DNA of 64,000 nucleotides from Cocos nucifera (taxonomy: Eukaryota > Streptophyta > Magnoliopsida > Arecales > Arecaceae). This document shows positions 12,690 through 22,249 of this stretch, in pieces (the stretch's first letter is position 1; each line of letters opens with the position of its first letter). The position numbers were made by a program, and so were the translations under genes. The notes beneath the pieces were generated by a model, which was not told the DNA's origin, ran no database searches, and saw only the letters and a program-made list of their open reading frames with translations. The DNA is taken from NCBI GenBank assembly GCA_006176705.1, contig QRFJ01002307.1:372001-436000 (forward strand), read 5' to 3'.

Positions 12690-14754
12690 AATATTGGGTT
12701 ATCTCCCAATAAGAGCTAAGTTTACCATCTTTAGCCAGACACAAGATAGCTTACCTATCCTGTATCAAAATTGGATTGACAAATTTTAATAATTTTGGAT
12801 TGCCAATCTCAGGAAGACAATTTATTATCCCTTTATTGATATATTCATTTTTATTTATGGGAAGATAGTTCATGATCCTATTTTTAGATCCTTGTTTATT
12901 AAGATTTTCTCCTATTTATTCTTCTAGAATACTCATGAATTGAGTTTTTGGATTAGGAGTTAAGTTTGATGATATGGGTACTGGAAGGATGACTAAAGAT
13001 GGGTTTAGTTCTAGAGATAAATTAATATGATCTTACTTAAACAACTCCATTGATTTTTCATTGTAAGCCTCTTGGTTTTTGTAAGAAGAACTGGCTTCTA
13101 GGGATGAAGGAAACAGAACTTTAGGTTTATGGATCTCAAGTAAATCATCTATTCTCTTCTCCTCTTTATCTATCTCATTTAAATTTGAACCAGCATCAGT
13201 ACTAATTTTGGGCTTAGATTTTTCTATATGGTTAGCTTCAGTACTAATCTATTTCTCTAAATTTTATTTTTTAAAATTTTTATTTTGGCTAGTATCAGTA
13301 CTAGCCTCTCTCACCTGATCTTGGTATGGATCCATAAGAATCCTATAACTTTTAAGTTCAAAAATTACTTTAGCATTCTTTAGATGGAGATTCTTAGGTG
13401 GGACATTAAATTGATAACTTAGTCCAGGTAGTTGGTGGACAATGAATGGATTGTTTATAAGATTTAAAATTGATAGGCTCGGTAGTTAATCTAGTTCTCT
13501 CCTCATGTTATACTCAACTAATTATCCTATTTGTGCTTCTAGCCTGACAATAGATTCCTGTTGAGTCAAGATCAATTATTGTTGATTCAGAATTAATTAT
13601 TAAAGTTGATTAAATCTATCATCGGCTAAATTAGTTTGTTGAGGAGGTAGGTATGATGACTGATTATAATATAATGGCTAGAAAGACTGACTAGACTGAC
13701 CCTTATTATAGACATAATTTTGATATTGAGTCCGAGCCCGAGTCTGTTGGGGTATCCAAGAAAAATTAGAGTCGTTCCTCTAATCTAGATTATATGAATT
13801 TAAAAAAAAATTATTAATCAGCTTGGAGTAGTCTTGTGCAGTTTGAACTTATTCTTGGATGAAAGAAAAAAACTGTGCAGCCATGGGACATTCACTCACA
13901 TGATGGGTTGGGCTAGCATAGATTGAACAAGTCTTCTGATAATTAGAAGATGATGTGAATTATGCAAGAGATTGTTGACCTAGGATTAGGAGTTGATCTA
14001 ATTTCTGGGCAAGAAAGTTTACTTTATTTATCAGATTCAAGTCAACCTTAAAACTAGATTCTAGATGTTTAAATTCATGGATCCCTACCCAGGTTTGGTA
14101 GAAAGATAATGAAGCATAGTTGATTGAGTTTTCACTCAGGATTTCAAATAAGGTATAGGCTTCATCCTCACTCTTGTTCATGAATGCACCTCCATAGGAT
14201 GCATCTACTATTTATCTATACTGGTCTCCTAAACCCTCATAGAAAGCTTGAACAATTTGCCACTTAGATAAACCATAGTGTGGGAATTTTTTAATAAGTT
14301 TCTTAAGTCTCTTCGATGACTCATGAATTTATTTTCTTGAAGCTGAGCAAATCTAGTGATAGCTTGCCTCATAGTATTGGTTCACCTATGGGATAAAATT
14401 TCTTAAGAAATTTATTTTGCAATTCAGCCCAAGTTTTGATTGGTCTCTCTATTGTGCCATGCCGATACTTGGCTTTGTCTTTTAATGAAAAAAAAATAAG
14501 ATTAGTCTAAGGGTATTATTAATTAAATTTTAAATTTTTACCATAGAGCAGATTTCTAAGAACTCATCTAGATGCTTATAAGGATCTTTATTGGTATTCT
14601 TATAGAAAGATGGAAGCATCTAGATTGTGGTCGGCTTGATCTCATAGTAGATAGCATAGATATTAGGTAACTGGATACAAGTCGATAAGCTATAGGTGAA
14701 AGAAATAAAGTATTCCTTCACCTGTCTAGGTGGTTCTCTAAAATTTTTAGCCAT
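12690..14754 (-). pseudogene. Athila-like gag, broken
   Basis: From an ATG at 14754 the minus strand gives a gag-like start (MAKNFREPP), then the segment DPYKHLDEFLEICSM (about 14530-14580), typical of the retrotransposon gag domain. Around 13880-13925 a zinc-knuckle remnant reads CSIYASPTHHVSEC. The frame at 13960-14181 is a surviving 73-codon piece. Near 12700-12735 the sequence matches the AAAGA...TTGGGAG...AACCCAA stretch that commonly follows the coding region in Athila-type elements. Many stops and frameshifts occur. The protein would package element RNA. Confidence 0.7.
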
Positions 14755-16230
14755 TTGATTATTTGGATTTAATATGGTTCAGCCATTCAATTTTATGATT
14801 GGATTCAACTAGATCAGAAAAAGCAATCTCCTACCATGTATGTACTAGTGCAATCTTATCATCTGGTCCAAAATTTTTTAGATTTTTTTTAGAATTTTTT
14901 ATTATTTTATTATTTTTAAAAAAATATTTTTTAAAAAATTTTTTATATTATTATTTTAGATTTTAGATTTTTTTAGAATTTTTTAATTATTTATTATTAT
15001 TTTTATTATTTTTAAAAAATTTAATAATTTTATTATTTTATTATAATTTTATTTATTTATTATTTTTTAATTATTTTTATTATTTAATTATTAATTTTTT
15101 TATTATTTTTATTTTATTTTATTTTATTTTTAAAAGAAAAGAAGAGAAAAGGAGAAAAGAAAAAGAACAGCTCTAAAGAAGAGGTCCTAATGTGTCTTAG
15201 AGCTAAGAAGAGAGAGAAATTAGGATTTAATTAGATTTGATCTTGGTTAGTAATTAAGTTAGGCAAACAATCCTAACCAAGAATTATTCTAGATCTATAT
15301 AGCTCCTAACTGCCAAGGTCACCTTCAAGCCCTCCAAGTATAAGATCAGCCAATCAACTGGTCAGATAAGTGTAAGGTTGGTGGGAGTCCTCTCATTGCT
15401 TATCTTAGACATCAATTATGCTTGGCCAGGTAAGCTAACAGAATCAATTAAGTAACCATCTTTCTTTGGACCCAGTCGTTCCTAAACCAATTGCCTAGAC
15501 ATAGTTAAATTGACTAATCCTAATCTGGTCCAACTCTTAGGATTTCTTGTCCTATTGAGCTCGAATTCCTAGGACTGATATCTAATTGATTTTAAAATTA
15601 AAGGCTTAGGTCAATGCAAGAAGTTGGTTGGTTATTTGTGGGCCAAAAAAGGATGATCAAATCTCCATCTTATCTTATTTAATTGGATTGTGCCCTTAAG
15701 TTGATTTAAAGATGCTCAATCACTTTCAAACAAGAAATTTTATGCAACTAAATTAAATGCATAAAAACTAATTAAACTTTAGAGGCTTACCTTATCTCCA
15801 GCGATCACCAAGAAAAATAAAAATAAAACTAATATGATGGATGCTTTAAGTAGTTAGAATTTCTACTCTTATCATGAAGCTTTTAATTTAGTTTAAGTGG
15901 ATATTTTTTAAATTAATTTAAAAATAAAAAAAATAGAGATCTAAGGTTAGGATTGATCTCACCAAACAAGATTAGATGATTTGCTTTCCTTAATTTTTTT
16001 CTTCTTTTATCTCTCTTTTTGCAAAATAAATAAAAAAAAGTTAGTAAGCAATATTTATAAAAAAATTAAAAATTATTTATAATTTATTTATAAAAAAATC
16101 AAAGAAATCAAAAAAAATTAATTTTCATATCTTTTTTGATAACGGCACCAAAAATTTGATGCATTTGCTAGAATTATTTTTAATTTATTTAAAATAAATC
16201 AAAAAAATTAAAATCAAAAATCAAAAATAA

Positions 16231-16248
16231 TCTTCGATAATGGTGCCA
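16231..16248 (-). other. Primer-binding site of the Athila-like element
   Basis: The minus strand reads TGGCACCATTATCGAAGA six bases after the 5' LTR. It aligns with the Athila-type site TGGCGCCGTTGCCGGGGA; all differences are G to A or C to T, as expected from methylated-cytosine decay. A second partial copy, TGGTGCCGTTATC, lies at about 16138-16150. Confidence 0.75.
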
Positions 16249-16254
16249 AAAACT

Positions 16255-17947
16255 TGATAAAAGCACGATATTGTCATTAAGATACCATATTTATCAGTTT
16301 AATTTAACTTTTTAAATTAATTAAAAATAGGTAGAAAGTAGTGAGTCAGATCGAATCCACAAAGAAGGCAGTATTTTTATTTTAAATTTTTTAATTTTTT
16401 ATAAAGAAAAAAAAGAAAAGAGTTTTGAAAATAAAGTTAAAATCAAAAAATAAAATTATAAAATAAAAAAATTAAAATTAAAAAATGTAGAAAATTAAAC
16501 TTGGTACTAAGATCTACTAGTTAGATCTGAGCATCTACTTACAATAAAATAAAGAGTAATAATTAAAATATAAAATTATAATTATAATTAAAATAAAAAG
16601 CTAAATTTAAAGTGCATAAAAATAAAATTTATATTAATTAAAATTTTAGAATTTAAATATATAAAATTTAAAAAAAAAAAATTAAAAATAGTTTATCTCT
16701 GATCTTGGATCAGCATCGGCATTGAGATGGTGTAGAAGCCAATTCTTCTTCGCAACATCTATTGTCTTGAAGCAGCCTCTAACCCAAGCATGGCTCCCAC
16801 CCTAAACTGTAGCTTTTTCATAACTGAAGATAATTTGATTTGGAGGCCTGGGGTCTTATTTATAGATGTTGGAGGACTGGAGATCTTTGTTGCAGGCAAT
16901 ATGGGACTAAGGAGAGTTTTGATCGACATTTATAGAAGAATCTGAGTGAAATTCATATTAAAACACTGCCATGGATGAATTCTATTGAGTTTCTTGAATT
17001 TTGGCCATCAAATTCTGATCAAACGCTCCTAAAATTTCTAAAAAAACCACTTTTAAAAGCCTAGATCTAGTCGGATTTAATGCTGACCATCCGATGGAGC
17101 CTTGATGAGAGAAATCTGGCCGTTAATCACACGCTGGGTGTTTTAATCAAGTCAAGAGTTTTCTCCGTCGTCGGATCGCGTAGATGGACTGAAGGATTTT
17201 TGAATCAAAGAAGAAAATAACACTAGCTATTGGATCAAGATATGGGTGAAATCTAGTCGTTGGATCAACATCTGGAGCGCTTGGAACCGTCGGATCGTGA
17301 TTTCGCACTATTTGGATCCTAATCAAAATAGAAAAGAATTCTTACCATTGGATCTAGATCGGTATCAATCTGGACCACATGATGGTGCAATTCCTGTAGC
17401 TGTGGATCATGTAGACCGAGTGCATTTGAAGACTGGACCAATCAGTGCATGGCTTGCCTTGTAAAATTACTATTTTGCCCCCATCTACGCCATGATGAAT
17501 TTTCTATAGATCTTTTAGCGGTCTTGGTCCACCATGTGGCATGCTCTGATTGGCTAACTTCTACTGAGCTGACACTTCATGCCTGATTTCATGGACCGAC
17601 GAGTGGCTTCTATGGCTGAGTCGGCTTGGACAGTGCACCGACTTGGCTTGGCTTGGCTTTGCGGGCTAGCTGAGCAATTCTCTTTTTTATTTTAATTTTT
17701 TTTAAATTTATATCTAGTTCATTTTAGCTTTGATTTACTTCAAACTTATTTTATTGTAACTAAAAAATTGAGCTCTTTTTACTAATAATAATACTTTATT
17801 TTTTATTTTTATTATTTTTAATTAATTTTTATTAATTGATAAAAATATTAATTTCTCAAATATATAAATTGATTATTAATTATTAAAAATAAATATAAAT
17901 TAATTAATAAATTATTATTTTTATTGATGAATTTATGGTACTTATCA
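16255..17947 (-). repeat. 5' LTR of the Athila-like element
   Basis: About 1693 bp, starting TGATAA and ending TTATCA as written on the plus strand. It pairs with 9779-11499 and abuts the primer site, so it is the 5' LTR in the element's own direction. Confidence 0.87.
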
Positions 17948-18183
17948 TATGGCTAGATCTAGAACTCCGGATGATGATAGATCATCGACAGGATAATCAG
18001 ATTACCCAATCAAATATATGAATCAAATTTAATTTAATTTTAATTTTAATTTTTAATATTAGATCATTCAGATTAGATCTGAGAACTCTTAGATTTAATC
18101 AGATCAAATAAAAATTTTTGATAAAAATTTGCTTCAGATCTGGACGATCTTGCAGATGAAAATATTGATTTTTCTTCACTATG

Positions 18184-18808
18184 TACATGACTTGATATTG
18201 CACATGCTGTGAGTGTCACGAGCAAAAATCAATCAAATCTAGATGAAGAGCACTGGACTTCTGTGAAATGTATCCTTAAATACTTGAGAAGAATTAAGGA
18301 TATGTTTCTGATGTTTGGTAATAAAGAACTCCAAGTTTATCGATATACGGACTCAAATTTTATGTCTAATATAGATGATCGAAAGTCGACATCTGGAAGT
18401 CTATTTGTTTATAATTATAGTGCTATAAGCTAGAAGAGTTTCAAGCAAACCATGATAGTAGATTCCACCAAAAAAGTAGAATATATCACTACATCAAAAG
18501 CTGCGAAGAAGACATTCTAGTATAAAAAGTTTGCCGCAAAGCTCAAAGAGATGCCATTGGATGCCATCCTTCTATACTACGACAATAATTATGCCATAGC
18601 CCTAGCTAAGGAGCCGACACCAGAAGTCAAAGCATACCGAGCAATGATATCACCTCATCCATGATTACCTCGAGAAGGATATGTCAAGGTGAAGAGAGTC
18701 GATATTGCAGACAATGTGGCTGATCCACTTACGAAGTCGTTAAGCCAACAGAAGATCGAAGCCCATCTTGAGAAGATGGAACTTAGATTTATAGCTAATT
18801 GGCTTTAG
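18184..18808 (+). pseudogene. Copia-A RT end and RNase H, continued after the solo LTR
   Basis: The frame resumes at the right target duplication. It reads HWTSVKCILKYLRRI, TDSNFMSNIDDRKSTSGSLF (about 18345-18405), then an RNase H end with YYDNNYAIALAKEP (about 18573-18615), DNVADPLTKSLSQQK (about 18711-18755) and HLEKMELRF...NWL with a stop near 18808. These are the standard last motifs of Copia pol. The last frame lies just before the purine-rich tract and 3' LTR. It has internal stops (for example near 18433) and shifts. Confidence 0.85.
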
Positions 18809-19866
18809 GTCAAGTAGAAGTTTATTAGATATGTGCCCTAAAAGCCAGATTGGCTGACACTTGTAATACACCTTCTAGAGATATTTTTATAATTTTAACT
18901 ATAAATTAATAAAAAAATTATTTTCTATCATATTATGTATTTAAAGTATTTGTGATACATCCTTTGAGTTAATTGGTATGTAAATGCATATTTTCTATAG
19001 GATTTGGTGTGGTGCTCCCAAGCCTTGGGGGGCCATGAGAAAAGCCAGGGTGTTGGCTTTGAAAGTTTAGGATGGGTGTGAGTCCTAGGACTAAGATAGG
19101 AGTTGTCCTAGAAAGAAGGCAGCATGTAGCCCTGCACAGGCTCGAGGTTCGGGTGTAAGGATCTTGAGGGTTTTGGTAGATGCTCCAAAAACTTGGGACA
19201 CAAGATGGAGTAAAGAACCAAAGTCAAAAGAAGAATTAGCCAAGACAAGGGACTGATACATGAGTGGGTTGGCTCGGATACACAATCAAGTCGGCTCGGA
19301 TTGAGATCGAGCTGGCTTGGAGTACAGTCGAGCCAGCTATCTCAGGCAGACAGAAGATAAGATTTGGATGAGATGCAGTTGAGTCAACTCGACTACTGAT
19401 AGAGCCAGCTCGATGGTGGTGAACAGAATTGGATGGAGTTTTTTGTTTGAGCCTTAAGGCCTGATCCAATAAGATCTTAAGATGGCTAACACATGCATGG
19501 GTCGGGTTTAGGTCCAAGGGATAAAAGTATGAGAGACATGGGTGTATATGGACTCAGTGAGTGCTTTCATGAATTGGATTAGCCTAGGAGAGTTTTTTAG
19601 CTAGAGTTTGAGTTTATTAAAGTTCTTGTAGTATAGCAGAAATCCTAAGGTATATAAACCTAGGTATTGTAATCTTTACAAAGGAGTAAAATCAATACAT
19701 AGCTTTTCTCCCTAACTCTCTTCTCTCTTTTCTCTCTGATTTCAATGCCAAGCCCTAGGTGCCATCATCAATTTTTGCTCTTCTTCATATTTCTGGATTA
19801 ACACCCAGGTTCATGGAAGAGCTTGGATCTATGACTGTGGTTCTGAGTAATCATAAGCATAATAAT

Positions 19867-19878
19867 TGGTATCAGACC
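19867..19878 (+). other. Primer-binding site of Copia-B
   Basis: TGGTATCAGACC lies about eight bases after the presumed LTR end. A second similar site, TAGTATCAGAGCCC, follows at about 19901. Both resemble the tRNA-Met primer site of plant Copia elements. Confidence 0.7.
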
Positions 19879-20091
19879 AGTATCGATTGTTCCAACACTT
19901 AGTATCAGAGCCCAATTAAGCATGAAGGAGGAAAAAAATCAAGTTTCAACATAGATCAGCAGTGAGGTTTAGATCTAAGGTTCTCTCTAGGCTTCCTGAG
20001 GAAGGAAAAGATCTAAGGGCTTCTATCCACCATCCCTAGTCAAGATAATTTTTAGATCTATCTGTTGGTTGTTTTTTGATTTGGTTTGATC

Positions 20092-20425
20092 ATGGAGAAC
20101 AGCGGATTGAAGGTAGAATTTGAGAAGTTTGATGGAAAGAATAGTTTCACGATGTGAAAGGTTAGGATGGAGGATCTGCTGATTTAGATGAAGCTAGATT
20201 CGATCTTGGAGGATAGACCAGAGGAGATGACAGACAAGAAGTAAAGTCCTTAGAGAAAAGGGCATGTGCCACGATTAAGGCTTGTCTGATAGATGAGGTG
20301 TTGTATGGCATATTGGAGGAGAAGACACCCAAGGGTTTATAGTCGAGGTTATATTAGTTATACATGGAAAAGAATATGTGCAACAAGTTGGTGCTGAAAA
20401 AGCAACTATATAGCCTTATTGGACA
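20092..20425 (+). pseudogene. Copia-B gag N-terminus, truncated
   Basis: The ATG at 20092 opens MENSGLKVEFEKFDGKN, the typical start of Tork-like Copia gag (F-x-G-x-N). The invariant tryptophan that follows is now TGA at about 20155. After a frameshift come ACLIDEVLYGILEEKTP and KNMCNKLVLKKQLYSL, both gag motifs. The frame ends abruptly at the junction with Copia-A LTR. No zinc knuckle or pol remains. Confidence 0.8.
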
Positions 20426-21801
20426 TATCATTCTAATTGTGTGAATCAAAAAAATTTTGATCCATCAAAAGATGTTTCGATGATGTCAATGATAGAGATC
20501 ACCACATATCTCATTATCATAGGAACTAAACCTAACTGGATCATACAAATAAGAGTTTGGGCTTGTATATGATCAATTAAGTTAATCCAATTTGATTGAT
20601 TTAGATTAGATTTAATTAGGTTTAAGAAAATCGTACTAGCATATGATTGAGCCTAACATTCTTCTTCTGTAGTCTTTCTGGTTCATCTCGGCTGAGCCAA
20701 ATTAGTTTGGACTCATCTAGGAATCCTATATGGCTTTGTCCTAATCTGACTGGAGTTTGTCTAGGTCAGAAAAATATTGTCCTAATCCATCAGATGGGAA
20801 TATGACAATACCTATCAATTTCTATATTCGACAGAACAAGACCTGCCATTCTTGTCACTATCAGGACATAAGATGACCCAGATGCAGGAAAGAAAGGGCA
20901 TGGGCGTGCACCCCCTGAAGACTTTCTAGGGGTGCATGCCCCCTTGGATTTTCATGCATAAATATGTGTGCACACCCCATGTTGGCATTCGCAAATGGGG
21001 AAAAAAGGAGTCCCATGAGGATGGGACTCTAAGGTTTCTTGATGGGATCAAAGACTTAGGCTTCAAAAGAGTTGTGCTCATCCAAACTTGGTGCCATCTA
21101 TGGAGGGTTTTAGGGATCTCTAATCTAATTGGTCCAGATGACATGGCATGTCCAATCAGATTAAAATCAGAATAAATCAACCAATTTGATTGGTTGATAC
21201 TGTGTGGCACTACATGACGTAGCAGAATTTATTTAAACCCCTACTGCACCTAGGGTTTTTATGCGCCCAACTCCTCCATGCCAAAGTGCTACTGCCCTTC
21301 CCTATTCCATGCCCCTTCTTCCTCCTTCTCTTCCTTTTCTCCACATCTAAAGGTTAGGCTAAATTCCAGTGAAGAAGATCCAAAGCCTTGGCGCGAAGAT
21401 CAAGCAAGAGACGACGTGTTCGTAAGACGAGCGTGCTGCCTTCAACTATTGCTTTGAAGGCTCTACAAATTAGATCTAAATTTGATTTTTGGAGATTAGA
21501 TCTAGAAGGAGAGCACGTCCAGATCCAGCCCGAGTGGACTCTGGTAAAAGCCAAACACGTGCGTGGCTAAATCTAGAACCCTGAGAATTGATAGATCATC
21601 GACAGGATAACTATTACCCTAAACAGGTAATGAATCTTCTACCAGATTTAACTCTAATTCTTGTTTTAATATCAAATCAATAGAATCAGATCTGAGAAGT
21701 CTCAGATCTAATCAAAAATTTATAAAAAAATTTTAAAATTTTTTGTTACAGATCTGATCAAATCAGATCGATCCTGTAGCGAAAAAATAGTTTTTCCTTC
21801 A

Positions 21802-22249
21802 CTTCATGCATAAAGTCTCTAATAGTTCGAACTTTGAAGTAGCTTCAAAATTAACTGATATAAAGGCATAATAATAATCATCTCTACCAAGCATATCTTC
21901 TTGTTCCTTAATCTCTAAAGCTACTTTAAGATCAACCAGCTTTTCATTTTTATAGTTGACTAAATCTTTATAAAAAACATAAATCTTGGATAGCTTTAAT
22001 ATAGAACTCTTCCGCATGATTTAATTCTTCAGTATAGATCTCCATAACTGGATCAATTATAGCATCCTTTGACTCTTCCTGAATAATTTTAAAATTAGCG
22101 AATTTTTCAATCATGATCTTTTCTAAATTTGAGACTATAGCCATCTTGTCACTCTCCGACCTAGTGACCTGAGCTAGGTGTGCGGTAGATGACTGCACAT
22201 CCATAGGATTTAAACCCTTAGGATATGCAAAGCCTACCTTTGTATTCAT
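21802..22249 (-). pseudogene. Unidentified coding-like remnant, frameshifted
   Basis: Two overlapping minus-strand frames (22249-21968 and 22017-21799) read as one hydrophilic, helix-rich protein joined by a single frameshift near 21985-21990. Visible pieces include VTRSESDKMAIVSNLEKIM, DPVMEIYTEELNHAE, LVNYKNEKLVDLKVALE and SVNFEATSKFELLETL. The composition is that of a real protein and not of random AT-rich DNA. I do not recognise the family; a coiled-coil membrane-trafficking protein is one possibility. It ends exactly at the Copia-A 3' LTR, so that insertion may have cut it. It could be a host exon or a transduced gene fragment. Confidence 0.4.

Larger units (their letters stand above)
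9779..17947 (-). mobile_element. Athila-like gag-only Gypsy retrotransposon
   Basis: Two direct repeats of about 1.7 kb (9779-11499 and 16255-17947) bound 4.75 kb. Both begin TGATAA and end TTACCA or TTATCA. The primer site next to the right repeat is on the minus strand, so the element runs leftwards. Flanks CATGA (9774-9778) and TATGG (17948-17952) fit a decayed 5-bp duplication of CATGG, because the uninterrupted family LTR reads GCGTGGCTA at this place. The interior holds a gag-like region only; I found no protease, RT or integrase. It is therefore a non-autonomous derivative. Confidence 0.85.
7718..18178 (+). repeat. Solo LTR of the Copia-A family inserted in Copia-A's own RT, itself split
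   Basis: It starts TGTTAGATATG at 7718 and ends TTTTCTTCA at 18178. The perfect 5-bp target duplication CTATG flanks it (7713-7717 and 18179-18183). Across the insertion the RT frame resumes, from YAMLC to a degraded D-I-A-H-A. No internal Copia genes lie between the ends, so it is a solo LTR left by LTR-LTR recombination. Without the Athila-like insertion (9779-17947 plus a 5-bp duplication) it is about 2287 bp, which fixes the family LTR length. Confidence 0.92.
19008..20426 (+). mobile_element. Copia-B: LTR, primer site and start of gag only
   Basis: A second, unrelated Copia 5' end. Its LTR runs from about 19008 (TGTGGTGCTCCC) to about 19859 and has TATATAAA at about 19652. Primer sites follow, then a leader and a gag start at 20092. 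The element stops in mid-gag at 20426, where Copia-A LTR sequence resumes. Insertion followed by one deletion, removing the rest of Copia-B and about 735 bp of Copia-A LTR, explains the arrangement. The left boundary is uncertain by about 10 bp. Confidence 0.72.
2200..21801 (+). mobile_element. Copia-A: degraded LTR retrotransposon carrying three nested insertions
   Basis: A Ty1/Copia element on the plus strand: 5' LTR remnant, primer site, gag, protease, integrase, reverse transcriptase, RNase H, 3' LTR. The order AP-INT-RT-RNH is diagnostic of Copia. Removing the solo LTR at 7718-18178 leaves about 5.8 kb of internal sequence. The 5' LTR is cut by an inverted LTR of the same family, the RT by a solo LTR of the same family, and the 3' LTR by part of another Copia. 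Coding parts contain many stops and frameshifts, so the element is dead. The five bases after the 3' LTR are CTTCA; the matching left flank lies outside the window. Confidence 0.88.
18823..21801 (+). repeat. 3' LTR of Copia-A, interrupted
   Basis: It begins TATTAGATATGTG (TG start mutated to TA) after the pol stop and ends TTTTTCCTTCA at 21801. Up to about 19000 it matches 7718-7900. From 20427 it matches 8636 onward. The part of the family LTR from about base 180 to 915 is missing and Copia-B sequence sits in the gap. Confidence 0.87.

Noticed and set aside
16080..17950. Independent solo LTR for the right Athila-like repeat
   Set aside because: It pairs with 9779-11499, both sit inside one CATGG-derived target site, and the primer site fixes it as the 5' LTR of a single element.
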